Shown: positions 8,352-16,402 of the stretch, piece by piece | Position numbering within the stretch: the first letter of the stretch is position 1 | How the letters are laid out: the number at the start of each line of letters is the position of its first letter | NCBI RefSeq assembly: GCF_900167095.1 | Contig: NZ_FUXG01000011.1 | Coordinates: 2,253-66,252, forward strand | Direction of reading: 5' to 3' | Source of the DNA: Oceanospirillum multiglobuliferum | GTDB taxonomy: Bacteria; Pseudomonadota; Gammaproteobacteria; Pseudomonadales; Halomonadaceae | Length of the DNA: 64,000 nucleotides | Made by a program: the position numbers and the translations under genes | The notes under the pieces: generated by a model | Databases searched by the model: none | The model's input: only the letters and a program-made list of their open reading frames with translations | What the model was told of the DNA's origin: nothing

Positions 8352-9233
8352 CTAGAGCACATCCGCAAATCCTTTACGTAATTTCTGAAAGCCAGATGCC
8401 CCCAGAACACCCACTATTAGAGCAGCAAGCACGTAAAACAGCATATTCTCAAGAGAAGGCCAAGAGGTGCCTAAGGCGCTGGCTCTTGTCGCTTCAATAA
8501 TTAAGGTCAGCGGATTCAAGTTAATCCAGCCTTGCGCCCAGTCAGGCAGCATAGATACCGGATAAAATACTGGCGATAAAAACATTAACGGTGCAGTGGC
8601 CATTGCGGTTAGATGCTGGGTGTCTGGCAGATAAACCCCTAACGCCGCCAACCCCCAAGCCATACCTAAAAGCAAAGGTAAGAAAACCAAGATTATCAAA
8701 GATATATATATAAATTGTACAGAAATCTCCCCTCTTAGAATCAGAGTGCCCAGCGCCAGTATTCCTAGGCTAATGACGGCTTGAAACAATGCAGAGAGTA
8801 CAACTACCCAAGATAATAAATGTAATGGAAATACCACTTTTTTTACTAAATTAGGTTGCTGAGTAATGGTGCTTGACGCCCTTGTCATGACGTCACTAAA
8901 CAAGGTAAAAAAGATTAATCCCGCAAATAGGTTAAGCGCAAACTCCAATCCTTGACCAGTTTCTGCACCAGGCCAACGGGCTTTGAAAACAAACTGAAAA
9001 ACAAATGTATATACCGATAACATGATAAGAGGCGTGATCAGTGACCAGCCCATGCCCAGCCATGACCCTTTGTAGCGTTGGCGTATATCACGCTGAACAA
9101 GTTGATATAGTAAGCCAAAATGCTGTTTCGGCCAGAAATATGCAAGCACTGGTCTCTCCTGAATAAGTTTAACGGCTAAAGCTAATGGGTATTGCCTTTC
9201 ATTATGAGCTGCATGCTCAACAACCTCATGCAC
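8352..9233 (-). CDS. wzm: ABC-2 type glycan export permease, Wzm type
   Basis: 293 residues, about six membrane helices from residue 55 on, preceded by an amphipathic stretch with RDIRQRYKGSWLGMGW, the motif conserved before the first helix of ABC-2 polysaccharide exporters. It should form the inner-membrane channel that moves a lipid-linked glycan outward with the Wzt ATPase encoded next. The start is GTG at 9233, three bases after the regulator stop codon, with a poor ribosome binding site; coupling to the upstream gene is likely. The 86-bp gap before wzt is the only break in the operon. Confidence 0.9.
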   Translation of the reverse strand: MHEVVEHAAHNERQYPLALAVKLIQERPVLAYFWPKQHFGLLYQLVQRDIRQRYKGSWLGMGWSLITPLIMLSVYTFVFQFVFKARWPGAETGQGLEFALNLFAGLIFFTLFSDVMTRASSTITQQPNLVKKVVFPLHLLSWVVVLSALFQAVISLGILALGTLILRGEISVQFIYISLIILVFLPLLLGMAWGLAALGVYLPDTQHLTAMATAPLMFLSPVFYPVSMLPDWAQGWINLNPLTLIIEATRASALGTSWPSLENMLFYVLAALIVGVLGASGFQKLRKGFADVL

Positions 9234-9236
9234 CTA

Positions 9237-9938
9237 CTACTTTTCACTGGTATTGGAGAGTGCATATAACTTCTCTGGTTGCTTAATAATCAAGCTGTTT
9301 GTACCGTTACGCTGCACGATATCCTCAGCTAATAAGGTTTGAAAAACCCTAGTAACCGTTTCTCGACTGGTATTAAGCATGATGGCAATTTCTTGATGAG
9401 TCGGCGGATAAATAATTTCTATCTCATTACTAGGTATGTTATCTGCTTTTAGTCCTGTTAACTGCCACAATTGACGATGTATACGCTGAGGAATACTAGG
9501 CAATGAGAGAATAGATCGTTGCTCAGTCAACTCACGCACCCTATACGCAAGACGCTGACTCAGCGCCTTTATGAGCGATTTGGATTCGTACATCACTGAC
9601 TCCAAAGCACTATAGGGTAATATCACAACCTGAGACTTAGAAAGTGCAATCACAAACTCTGGATTAGCGCCTGCATCAAAAAGAGCAACCTCGCCACAAA
9701 AATCTCCAGGGCGAACAAAATACAAACCCACTTCTCGACCGTCTAAAGTAAAGTCAACGCCCTGTAAACTTCCTTCAAAAAGAAAGCACAGAGCAGACTT
9801 CTGCTCACTTGGGTCAACAACTATTTCTCGACGCGAAAACTTTCGCAGCACAGCCTGAGACGCCAAGAGTAACAAGGTGGGTTCTGGCAAGTCGCGCAAT
9901 ATGCTAAAGCGTTTTAACAGTTCAACTGTAATGGCCAT
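9237..9938 (-). CDS. Crp/Fnr-family transcription regulator with altered nucleotide pocket
   Basis: 233 residues: an N-terminal cyclic-nucleotide-type beta-roll (about 1-120), a long dimer helix and a C-terminal winged HTH (about 150-225). The GE of the pocket is kept (GDFCGEVALF), but the segment that carries Arg82-Ser83 in E. coli CRP reads ANPEF here, so the usual phosphate contacts are missing and classical cAMP binding is doubtful. There is no N-terminal Cys cluster, so it is not an Fnr iron-sulfur sensor. The recognition helix TSRETVTR keeps the Arg, Glu and Arg that read TGTGA in CRP. It is first gene of the glycan-export operon and diverges from fecR. CRP-type boxes occur three times in this locus, making it a candidate local regulator. 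Confidence 0.85.
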   Translation of the reverse strand: MAITVELLKRFSILRDLPEPTLLLLASQAVLRKFSRREIVVDPSEQKSALCFLFEGSLQGVDFTLDGREVGLYFVRPGDFCGEVALFDAGANPEFVIALSKSQVVILPYSALESVMYESKSLIKALSQRLAYRVRELTEQRSILSLPSIPQRIHRQLWQLTGLKADNIPSNEIEIIYPPTHQEIAIMLNTSRETVTRVFQTLLAEDIVQRNGTNSLIIKQPEKLYALSNTSEK

Positions 9939-10002
9939 TGCTATACTGGTTCACTGCTTAAGCACATAAAATATCTTTCTCATTCCTTTGCAGACAGAAA
10001 TT

Positions 10003-10033
10003 AATGTGAATTCAAATATTACAGTTTCACATT
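10003..10033. promoter_or_regulatory. Inverted repeat AATGTGAA ... TTCACATT
   Basis: Perfect 8-bp arms at 10003-10010 and 10026-10033 with a 15-base gap. The arms contain CRP-like half-sites, but the spacing between TGTGA and TCACA is 17 bases rather than 6. It lies 65-95 bp before the regulator's ATG and could be an autoregulatory operator. Confidence 0.4.
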
Positions 10034-10057
10034 TAAGCATAAAAAGCTGGCATAACA

Positions 10058-10073
10058 TGTGACTGTCATCACG
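10058..10073. promoter_or_regulatory. CRP-type box upstream of fecR
   Basis: TGTGACTGTCATCACG matches TGTGA-N6-TCACA at nine of ten positions. Its centre is about 41 bp before the transcription start predicted from the extended -10 box at 10091-10099, which is the geometry of a class II CRP-activated promoter. Confidence 0.65.
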
Positions 10074-10090
10074 TAAAATTGACCCTGATT

Positions 10091-10099
10091 TGTTATTAT
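10091..10099 (+). promoter_or_regulatory. Extended -10 promoter for fecR (TG-T-TATTAT)
   Basis: TATTAT at 10094-10099 preceded by TGT gives an extended -10 element, with no good -35, as expected when an activator occupies the -35 region. The predicted start is near 10106, leaving a leader of about 134 bases before the ATG at 10240. Confidence 0.5.
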
Positions 10100-10239
10100 A
10101 ACCAACCTAGCATGCAGATATGCTAGGCAATTACGGCAATAGACTTTTTTTGGCGCGTTATTTTGCCAGAATTTCGCCAAGATAAATATTTGAGTTTCAT
10201 CAGTATAGCGCTCGATAATATGCGTCTAAGGGTCAGCTT

Positions 10240-12057
10240 ATGCTAAATCAGCCGGAACAACTTTCCAACTCAAAGCCTTTCGACAAGCAAACTATTGAAG
10301 GTTCAGCACATTTGGTTATAAGCCCTAAACAATTGTATTTGAGCCTTCTCATTTTTTTGTTGGTCATTTGGCAAGCTAGTTTTGCGGTGCATGCGAACAC
10401 CTCAGCCGCCAAAGTCGGAAGCATCACTCTTGCATTAGGTGATGGCGAAATACACCGACAAGATGGCAGCAGCATAGCGATAGAAGCAGGCTCTCCGCTA
10501 TACATTGGCGATAAAATAATCACCTATACCAGTGGCTATGTGCACCTGCGCTTTGTTGATGACGCCTTGCTCAGCATGAGACCCAATAGCCATCTAGTGA
10601 TTAACACTTATGAGTACTATCCTGATAGCCCACAAAAAAGTGCCGTGCACTTTACTTTAAAAGAAGGCATGGCTAGATCTGTTTCCGGCGGTGCTGCAAA
10701 ACAAGATCACTCTCGTTTTCGCCTGAACACACCTATAGCTGCCATAGGTGTAAGAGGGACAGATTTTACAGTACTTGCTGACGAAAAGACCGTTCGGACT
10801 ATTGTTAGCGAGGGTGCTATTGTTGTATCTGCGTTTTCAGATAAATGTGAAGCACAGTCTCTTGGGCCTTGCGCAAGCGAAGGTATTGAGCTCGCCAGTG
10901 GTAACAATCAACTTTTAGAGCTTGATGACATTTCGGTTAGCCCACGTCTCTTACAACTTGCTTTAGAGATGAATATTAGCTCGAACTTATTATTCAACGA
11001 TCAGCTATTGACACAGCTTGACAGCCCTAACAGGCTCAATAGCCAACCTGCTAGCACAGCGTACATAGCAAAAGCTGACCAAAAAGAACCTACAAGCCAA
11101 CCCTCCCCTTATAAAAGTGAGAGCAAGGATGTAGCTGTAGTTTCTACAGTAAATACGGCGGAACCAAGCTATGTAATTGCAGAAAATACCGTTACGCAAC
11201 CTAAGCTTAACAGTACTTATACGCCACCAGCTCAGAGACCAGAGGCACTTCCAGTAGCACCCTACAAACCTGAAAGTAGGCCAAACAGTAGCAATACCAC
11301 CACAAACATTCCAACTCAGGTTACCCCTATTATTGAACAAAAACTACCTACTGAGGTTACTGTGGCGGCACAGGTAAATCGACCTTCTGTAATTGAAACA
11401 GTACAAGTTGAAACGCCGATCACTCCCCCGTCGTTAGACCTATCAGATAACGTAACCTCTGACAGTTATTTTGAACCCATTAGCAGTCCCAGCCTGAACG
11501 ATTTACTACCTAAGTTCAGCATGCAGGGCCAGCAGCAGTTACTGTGGTCATACACGTTAGATAAGGATTTCGAGGCTCCAAGCTTTACTTATCCAGATAT
11601 GCAAGTGCAGCAAGCAACAAGCACAGGAAAACTTGATAAACACAATATTGTTAGCGCTGAAGGCTTTACGCTCTACCGTCCAAATGAGCTATTTTTACAG
11701 GTCAATCCATACATTGGCAAAGTCAGTTTCGAGCTACAACAAGCAGCTGCTTTTTATTACGCCAAAGGCAAGCAGTTCAATCTTGAAGTTGATAGCAGCA
11801 TGCTTCAGATAGACTTTAGCAAAAGCAAATTCTCTACAGCATTGCAGTTAGAACATGAAGAAACAGGCTCCATTAGCTTTAGTGCATCCGGTGACTTGCT
11901 GCCTAACGGGCAGTTTTCAAGCATTACCGCCAACCAAAAGCTTGAAGGCGCAACCAGTTTAGACACTAACGCAGCTGGCTATTATTTCAAACAAAATGTT
12001 CCACACTTAGATAACAGCATTGATGGGATTACTGTTTGGAAAGCACCTGAAAAGTAA
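10240..12057 (+). CDS. FecR-domain protein, secreted or membrane-anchored
   Basis: 605 residues. A positively charged N terminus and a hydrophobic segment at about 32-50 ending VHA look like a signal peptide or anchor. A FecR domain covers about 60-200 (LGDGEIHRQDG, GVRGTDFTV). Residues about 260-400 are a Pro/Thr/Ser-rich linker. The C-terminal 170 residues are beta-rich with Gly-Ala segments and I cannot name them. There is no neighbouring ECF sigma factor or TonB receptor, so this is not the classical FecIR system; stand-alone FecR proteins of this layout occur next to CHASE2 cyclases and surface-protein genes. AAGGG lies eight bases before the ATG. The sapC-like gene starts 37 bp downstream and is probably co-transcribed. 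Confidence 0.85.
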   Translation: MLNQPEQLSNSKPFDKQTIEGSAHLVISPKQLYLSLLIFLLVIWQASFAVHANTSAAKVGSITLALGDGEIHRQDGSSIAIEAGSPLYIGDKIITYTSGYVHLRFVDDALLSMRPNSHLVINTYEYYPDSPQKSAVHFTLKEGMARSVSGGAAKQDHSRFRLNTPIAAIGVRGTDFTVLADEKTVRTIVSEGAIVVSAFSDKCEAQSLGPCASEGIELASGNNQLLELDDISVSPRLLQLALEMNISSNLLFNDQLLTQLDSPNRLNSQPASTAYIAKADQKEPTSQPSPYKSESKDVAVVSTVNTAEPSYVIAENTVTQPKLNSTYTPPAQRPEALPVAPYKPESRPNSSNTTTNIPTQVTPIIEQKLPTEVTVAAQVNRPSVIETVQVETPITPPSLDLSDNVTSDSYFEPISSPSLNDLLPKFSMQGQQQLLWSYTLDKDFEAPSFTYPDMQVQQATSTGKLDKHNIVSAEGFTLYRPNELFLQVNPYIGKVSFELQQAAAFYYAKGKQFNLEVDSSMLQIDFSKSKFSTALQLEHEETGSISFSASGDLLPNGQFSSITANQKLEGATSLDTNAAGYYFKQNVPHLDNSIDGITVWKAPEK

Positions 12058-12094
12058 TCACTTTTAAAATTTATTTATCAAATAAGAGGATGAC

Positions 12095-12886
12095 ATGGCT
12101 AAGTTTGCTCCACTCATGCACAACGTACACCAATACTCAGGCTGGGAAAAAACCCAAAGCTATGACTTTACAGCAGCAGATGCGCTTGCGCCTATTTCTG
12201 TCGCAGAACTATCTCAATTAGTCCCTCGCTATGCTACTGCCTTTTATCGAGCAGACTCAGATCAAAGCTTTCAATATGTGGCTATTTTAGGTCTATACCC
12301 AGGACATAACCTTTACGTAGCTCCAAATGGCCAATGGATTGGTGGCTATGTGCCTGCTGTTTACCGCGGCTATCCATTTCGAATCTTGCCTGTTCAAGAA
12401 AGCGATAAGCTAGCACTTTGCATTGATGAAGAGAGCACTAATTTTCAAACAGAAATCAGCGACACAAGCGAGCGCTTTTTTAACAATGAAGGCGAGCTAA
12501 GCGAACTGATGGTACAGGTTAAAGCTTTTTTACAAGCTCAATACAGTAGTCGTGCGCTAACAGAGGGGCTGATAGATCTATTAAATGAATACGGCCTACT
12601 CTCTCCTTGGTCCATCAAAATCGAAGGCTTACCTGAACATATTCCACCACACACTAATTTATATCACATCAATGAAAAAGCGCTTAAAGAGCTTGATGCA
12701 GATAAGCTAAAAGTATTGAATTTACGCGGAGCATTGAGCCTTGCTTATGGCCAAATGTTTTCTGAACACCGAATGAAAGAGCTAATAGCCTTGTATGATA
12801 TTCGTGCAAAGCAAAGCTCAAAGTCTGAAGAGATCAATTTGGACGATGTGTTTGGTGAGCAAGAGGATGACTTGTTCAAATTCTAA
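12095..12886 (+). CDS. SapC family protein
   Basis: 263 residues with the features of the SapC family (PF07277): an N-terminal region with VPRYATAFYRA and LYPGHNLYVAPNGQWIGGYVPAVYRGYPFR, and a C-terminal half rich in charged helices ending with an acidic tail (DVFGEQEDDLFKF). The family is named after a gene in the Campylobacter fetus S-layer locus, and members commonly sit beside type I secretion genes, as here. The molecular role is not known; a cytoplasmic partner or chaperone for a large secreted surface protein is an inference. No signal peptide is visible. AGAGG precedes the ATG by seven bases. Confidence 0.85.
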   Translation: MAKFAPLMHNVHQYSGWEKTQSYDFTAADALAPISVAELSQLVPRYATAFYRADSDQSFQYVAILGLYPGHNLYVAPNGQWIGGYVPAVYRGYPFRILPVQESDKLALCIDEESTNFQTEISDTSERFFNNEGELSELMVQVKAFLQAQYSSRALTEGLIDLLNEYGLLSPWSIKIEGLPEHIPPHTNLYHINEKALKELDADKLKVLNLRGALSLAYGQMFSEHRMKELIALYDIRAKQSSKSEEINLDDVFGEQEDDLFKF

Positions 12887-12930
12887 GCTCAACTGAAGGG
12901 TTATAAAACGAATATCTGCTTAATCATGAC

Positions 12931-12994
12931 AGGCTCAATGGAATAGTTTTAGCCTAAGCAATATTGCTTATTATTTAATTATTATATTGAGCCT
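12931..12994. promoter_or_regulatory. Large nested dyad between sapC and the type I secretion operon
   Basis: A perfect 16-bp palindrome TAAGCAATATTGCTTA (12955-12970) shares its exact centre (12962.5) with outer arms AGGCTCAAT (12931-12939) and ATTGAGCCT (12986-12994). Seven of the intervening positions also pair (12942-12948 with 12977-12983). It may be an operator for the secretion operon or a long hairpin ending the sapC message; there is no U-tract for a standard terminator. Confidence 0.6.
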
Positions 12995-13147
12995 AAAAAC
13001 ATTGTTGACGCTCTTGAGTTTTACTTGATTAGCCCCATTATTCCTTATCTGCCTTCATCTTCTTTGCTGCGTTCAATTTATCTAGGCGAACATGCAAAGA
13101 GCCAATGAACACGGGTTCAGACCTACTATATCTTTAAGAGAATGTTT

Positions 13148-14848
13148 ATGAATACCGAAAGTTTAGCCAGCGATTTGAAAGATGCGCTGCGTACCAGTAG
13201 AAAAGGTTTTATTGCAGCTGGCGTGTTTAGCTTATTCATCAATATTTTGATGCTGACAGCACCTATATACATGCTTCAAGTTTATGATCGTGTTGTAGCA
13301 GCTCGAAGCTTTGATACGTTGTTTTATTTAACACTTATCATGGTAGGTATGTTTACCGTCATAGGTTTACTGGAGTGGGTCAGGTCTCGTGTTTTAGTGC
13401 GCATAGGAAACCAACTTGATCACTCGCTAAGTCCTAGGGTTTACTCTGCCATGTTTGAGCAAGGCGTAAACAACCCTTCTAAGCGTAACGCTCAAGCTTT
13501 GTCAGATCTAACCTCGTTACGTCAGTTTATGACTGGAAACGGTCTATTTGCTTTTTTTGACGCGCCTTGGATGCCAATTTATATCGGCTTATTGTTTGTA
13601 TTCCACCCTGCTTTCGGTTGGTTTTCCGTTGGCGCTGGTGTGATTCTTTTATTAGTTGCGATACTCAACGAAAAAGGTACTCGCAAGCCAATTACTGAAG
13701 CCAGTACAGAAAATATCATTGCTCAAAATCTTGCTAACAGCAATATTAACAATACTGAAGTGCTACATGCCATGGGCATGCTGCCTAATATTCTCAGACG
13801 CTGGCACCAGAAGCATCAAGACTTTCTTGAAAAGCAAACTATTGCCAGCGATAAAGCAGGGGTTTATTCAAACCTCAGTAAAATTTTACGTATGATGTTC
13901 CAGTCTCTCATTCTAGGATTAGGGGCTTTCTATGTAATTCAAAATGAAATGAGCCCTGGAATGATGATTGCCGGCTCTATTTTAATGGGACGGGCTTTAG
14001 CTCCTCTTGATTTACTTATTGGTACTTGGAGTGGCTTTAACAATGCTCGCTCAGCCTATGGCCGTTTAAATCAGCTTCTTCTTAACAACCCTCAGAATCA
14101 GCGTAAGATGTCTCTGCCAGAACCTAAGGGTACACTGAGCCTAGAGAATGTGCATGCTATCCCTCCAGGTTCTAAAACACTGGCTCTTAAGGCTATTAAC
14201 ATCAGTATTCCCGCAGGTTCTCATGTAGGTGTAGTTGGTCCTAGTGCGGCAGGTAAGTCAACACTAGCACGTGTAGCGCTTGGTTTATGGCCTATTGCCA
14301 ATGGCGTAGTACGATTGGATGGCGCAGATATTAATCATTACAACCGTGATGAATTAGGCCCTCATATTGGCTATCTACCACAAGATATTGAGTTGTTTGA
14401 AGGCACTATAAGTGAAAATATTGCTCGTTTTGGCCATGTTGATTCCTTGAAGGTAGTAGGTGCAGCTCAAAAGGCAGGCGTACATGAGCTAATTCTTGCG
14501 TTACCAGACGGTTATGATACTCGCATTGGTAGCACAACAGGCGCGCTTTCCGGCGGGCAAAGACAACGTATTGGTTTAGCTAGAGCCTTATACGGCAACC
14601 CTAAATTCATTGTACTAGATGAACCAAACTCAAACTTAGACGATCACGGTGAAATGGCGCTAGCGAACACGATGCAGCTACTTAAGGCTGAAGGCACTAC
14701 CGTACTAGTTGTCAGTCACCGTCCTTCTATTCTGAGAAATATTGATCTGTTGCTCGTGCTAAAAGAGGGTGCTGTGCAGATGTTTGGCAGTAAAGAAGAT
14801 GTTATGCAAGCACTTGCTCAGCAGAAGCAACAACAGCAAGCATCTTAA
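13148..14848 (+). CDS. Type I secretion ABC transporter (permease/ATPase), PrtD/AprD type
   Basis: 566 residues. ATG at 13148 is chosen because AAGAG lies seven bases before it; the ATG at 13142 is too close to that site. An N-terminal membrane domain of six helices (PIYMLQVYDRV is typical of the PrtD/HasD/LapB-type group) is followed by an ATPase with Walker A GPSAAGKST, signature LSGGQRQRIGLARAL and Walker B FIVLDEPNSNLD. There is no N-terminal C39-like domain, which favours RTX protease/lipase/S-layer type substrates over LapA-type adhesins. It energises one-step export from cytoplasm to outside with the adaptor and TolC genes that follow. Confidence 0.95.
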   Translation: MNTESLASDLKDALRTSRKGFIAAGVFSLFINILMLTAPIYMLQVYDRVVAARSFDTLFYLTLIMVGMFTVIGLLEWVRSRVLVRIGNQLDHSLSPRVYSAMFEQGVNNPSKRNAQALSDLTSLRQFMTGNGLFAFFDAPWMPIYIGLLFVFHPAFGWFSVGAGVILLLVAILNEKGTRKPITEASTENIIAQNLANSNINNTEVLHAMGMLPNILRRWHQKHQDFLEKQTIASDKAGVYSNLSKILRMMFQSLILGLGAFYVIQNEMSPGMMIAGSILMGRALAPLDLLIGTWSGFNNARSAYGRLNQLLLNNPQNQRKMSLPEPKGTLSLENVHAIPPGSKTLALKAINISIPAGSHVGVVGPSAAGKSTLARVALGLWPIANGVVRLDGADINHYNRDELGPHIGYLPQDIELFEGTISENIARFGHVDSLKVVGAAQKAGVHELILALPDGYDTRIGSTTGALSGGQRQRIGLARALYGNPKFIVLDEPNSNLDDHGEMALANTMQLLKAEGTTVLVVSHRPSILRNIDLLLVLKEGAVQMFGSKEDVMQALAQQKQQQQAS

Positions 14849-14875
14849 AATATAGCGTCTATTAGCCAGAGATTC

Positions 14876-16306
14876 ATGATGAAACCAAATATTGATAATC
14901 AAAAAAAAGAGCCTAAAGATACTAAGTCAGTATCTAAGGCTGCCGCTATAGCTACACCTCAAAATAACAGTAAAAGCGCAGCGGATAAGCCAGTTAATAA
15001 GCTACCGTCATCTGTGCCTATGAATGATCGTTTCTACATTATCGTAGGTACTTTGATACTCCTACTTAGCCTAGGTACTTTTACTATCTGGGCAGCCTTT
15101 GCACCTCTGAGCAGTGCAGTTATGGCTCAAGGAGAGGTTATGGTTGACTCCTACAGAAAGTCGATTCAACACCTTGAAGGCGGCTTAGTGGCAAACATTT
15201 ATGTTCGAAATGGCGATTTAGTACAGGCTGGTGATGCACTAGTCCAGCTGGATACGACAGTTTGGACAGGGGAAACCGAAAGCAATCGCAAGAGAATGTT
15301 CAGTACTCTGATGCAGCTAGAGCGCTTACGCAGCGAACAGATTTCAAGCCAAGATGTGATTTTTAGCGAAACCGTGCTCTCTGCGTCAGAAAATGATAGT
15401 GATTTGAAAGGGGTACTAGAGCAAAATCGTCAACTATACCATGCAAGAGTTAAAGCTCATAAACAAGAGCAGGAAGCACTTCGATCACGCGCGGCACAAG
15501 CTAGAGAACAAATTGAAGGTCTAACTGACCAACAAAAGATCATCAGCGAACAAATTGCACTGCTAGAAAGTGAATACGAAGCCTATACAACACTATTAAA
15601 TGAGAAGCTTGGCGATGGGCAAAGAGCACGTGAGCTTAACAGGCAGATACTTTCATCTAAAAATGAATATGCTCGCTTACGCTCTGAGATTGCACGTACA
15701 GAGTTAGTTGCATCTGAATACGATGTACAGTTAATCAACAGTCAACAAAACTATCTAAAAGATATTGGTGAGCGTATTCAGGCCGCACAGGCGGACTATT
15801 TTGACACTCAAGAGCGCTATAGAATTTCTCTTAATCGCTTAAACCGTGCTGTGATTCGCGCACCAGAATCTGGCTATATTGTGGGCATGAAGATACATAC
15901 TATTGGTAGCGTCATTCGCCCAGGAGACACACTAATGGACTTGGTACCAGAAAAAGACAAGTTCGTAGTAGAAACACGCGTTGCCACAAATGACATCAAT
16001 AGCCTACATCAAGGACAAAAAGCAGATATTCGCTTCTCTGCCTTCAACCAGCGTACAACCAAAGTTATCGAAGGTGAAGTTGTCAGCATTTCAGCCGACC
16101 GCCTTATAAATGAAAAAACGGGTGAAGCGTATTACTTAACTCGTATCAAAGTCACTGAGAAGGGGCGCGCTGATATGGACAAAGATATGAATTTAATCCC
16201 AGGTATGCCTGCTGAAGTTATGATTCGCAGGGAAGATCGCACTATGTTTAGCTACCTGTTGAAACCTATAGCAGACAGTTTTGCTAGAAGCTTCAGGGAA
16301 AAATAG
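14876..16306 (+). CDS. Type I secretion membrane-fusion adaptor, HlyD/PrtE type
   Basis: 476 residues: a charged cytoplasmic N terminus of about 50 residues, one membrane helix (about 53-75), a lipoyl-like half-motif (EGGLVANIYVRNGDLVQAGDALVQLD), a long coiled-coil hairpin (about 120-320), the matching second half-motif (RAPESGYIVGMKIHTIGSVI) and a beta-barrel end. It bridges the ABC transporter and TolC across the periplasm. The gene starts 27 bp after the transporter stop; two adjacent ATG codons (14876, 14879) are possible starts. Confidence 0.95.
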   Translation: MMKPNIDNQKKEPKDTKSVSKAAAIATPQNNSKSAADKPVNKLPSSVPMNDRFYIIVGTLILLLSLGTFTIWAAFAPLSSAVMAQGEVMVDSYRKSIQHLEGGLVANIYVRNGDLVQAGDALVQLDTTVWTGETESNRKRMFSTLMQLERLRSEQISSQDVIFSETVLSASENDSDLKGVLEQNRQLYHARVKAHKQEQEALRSRAAQAREQIEGLTDQQKIISEQIALLESEYEAYTTLLNEKLGDGQRARELNRQILSSKNEYARLRSEIARTELVASEYDVQLINSQQNYLKDIGERIQAAQADYFDTQERYRISLNRLNRAVIRAPESGYIVGMKIHTIGSVIRPGDTLMDLVPEKDKFVVETRVATNDINSLHQGQKADIRFSAFNQRTTKVIEGEVVSISADRLINEKTGEAYYLTRIKVTEKGRADMDKDMNLIPGMPAEVMIRREDRTMFSYLLKPIADSFARSFREK

Positions 16307-16347
16307 AACAGTCTTGTACGAAACAGTATAAAGATGAACAACAAGAT

Positions 16348-16376
16348 ACGCAGAGCTTAACCTAAAAGCTCTGCGT
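16348..16376 (+). other. Intercistronic hairpin before tolC
   Basis: An 11-bp perfect stem (ACGCAGAGCTT at 16348-16358 and its complement at 16366-16376) with a 7-base loop, between the adaptor and tolC genes. No U-tract follows, so it is more likely an mRNA processing or stability element than a full terminator. Confidence 0.6.
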
Positions 16377-16402
16377 CAACGTTTACTACTTTAGGAAATA
16401 AG

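Larger units (their letters stand above)
9939..10239. promoter_or_regulatory. Divergent intergenic region, regulator / fecR
   Basis: A 301-bp AT-rich control region between the Crp-like regulator and the FecR gene. It holds an 8-bp-arm inverted repeat at 10003-10033, a CRP-type box at 10058-10073 and an extended -10 promoter at 10091-10099. I see no open reading frame in it. Confidence 0.7.

Noticed and set aside
10240-12057. Classical FecR anti-sigma regulator of iron uptake
   Set aside because: No ECF sigma factor or TonB-dependent receptor is nearby, and the C-terminal part is different.
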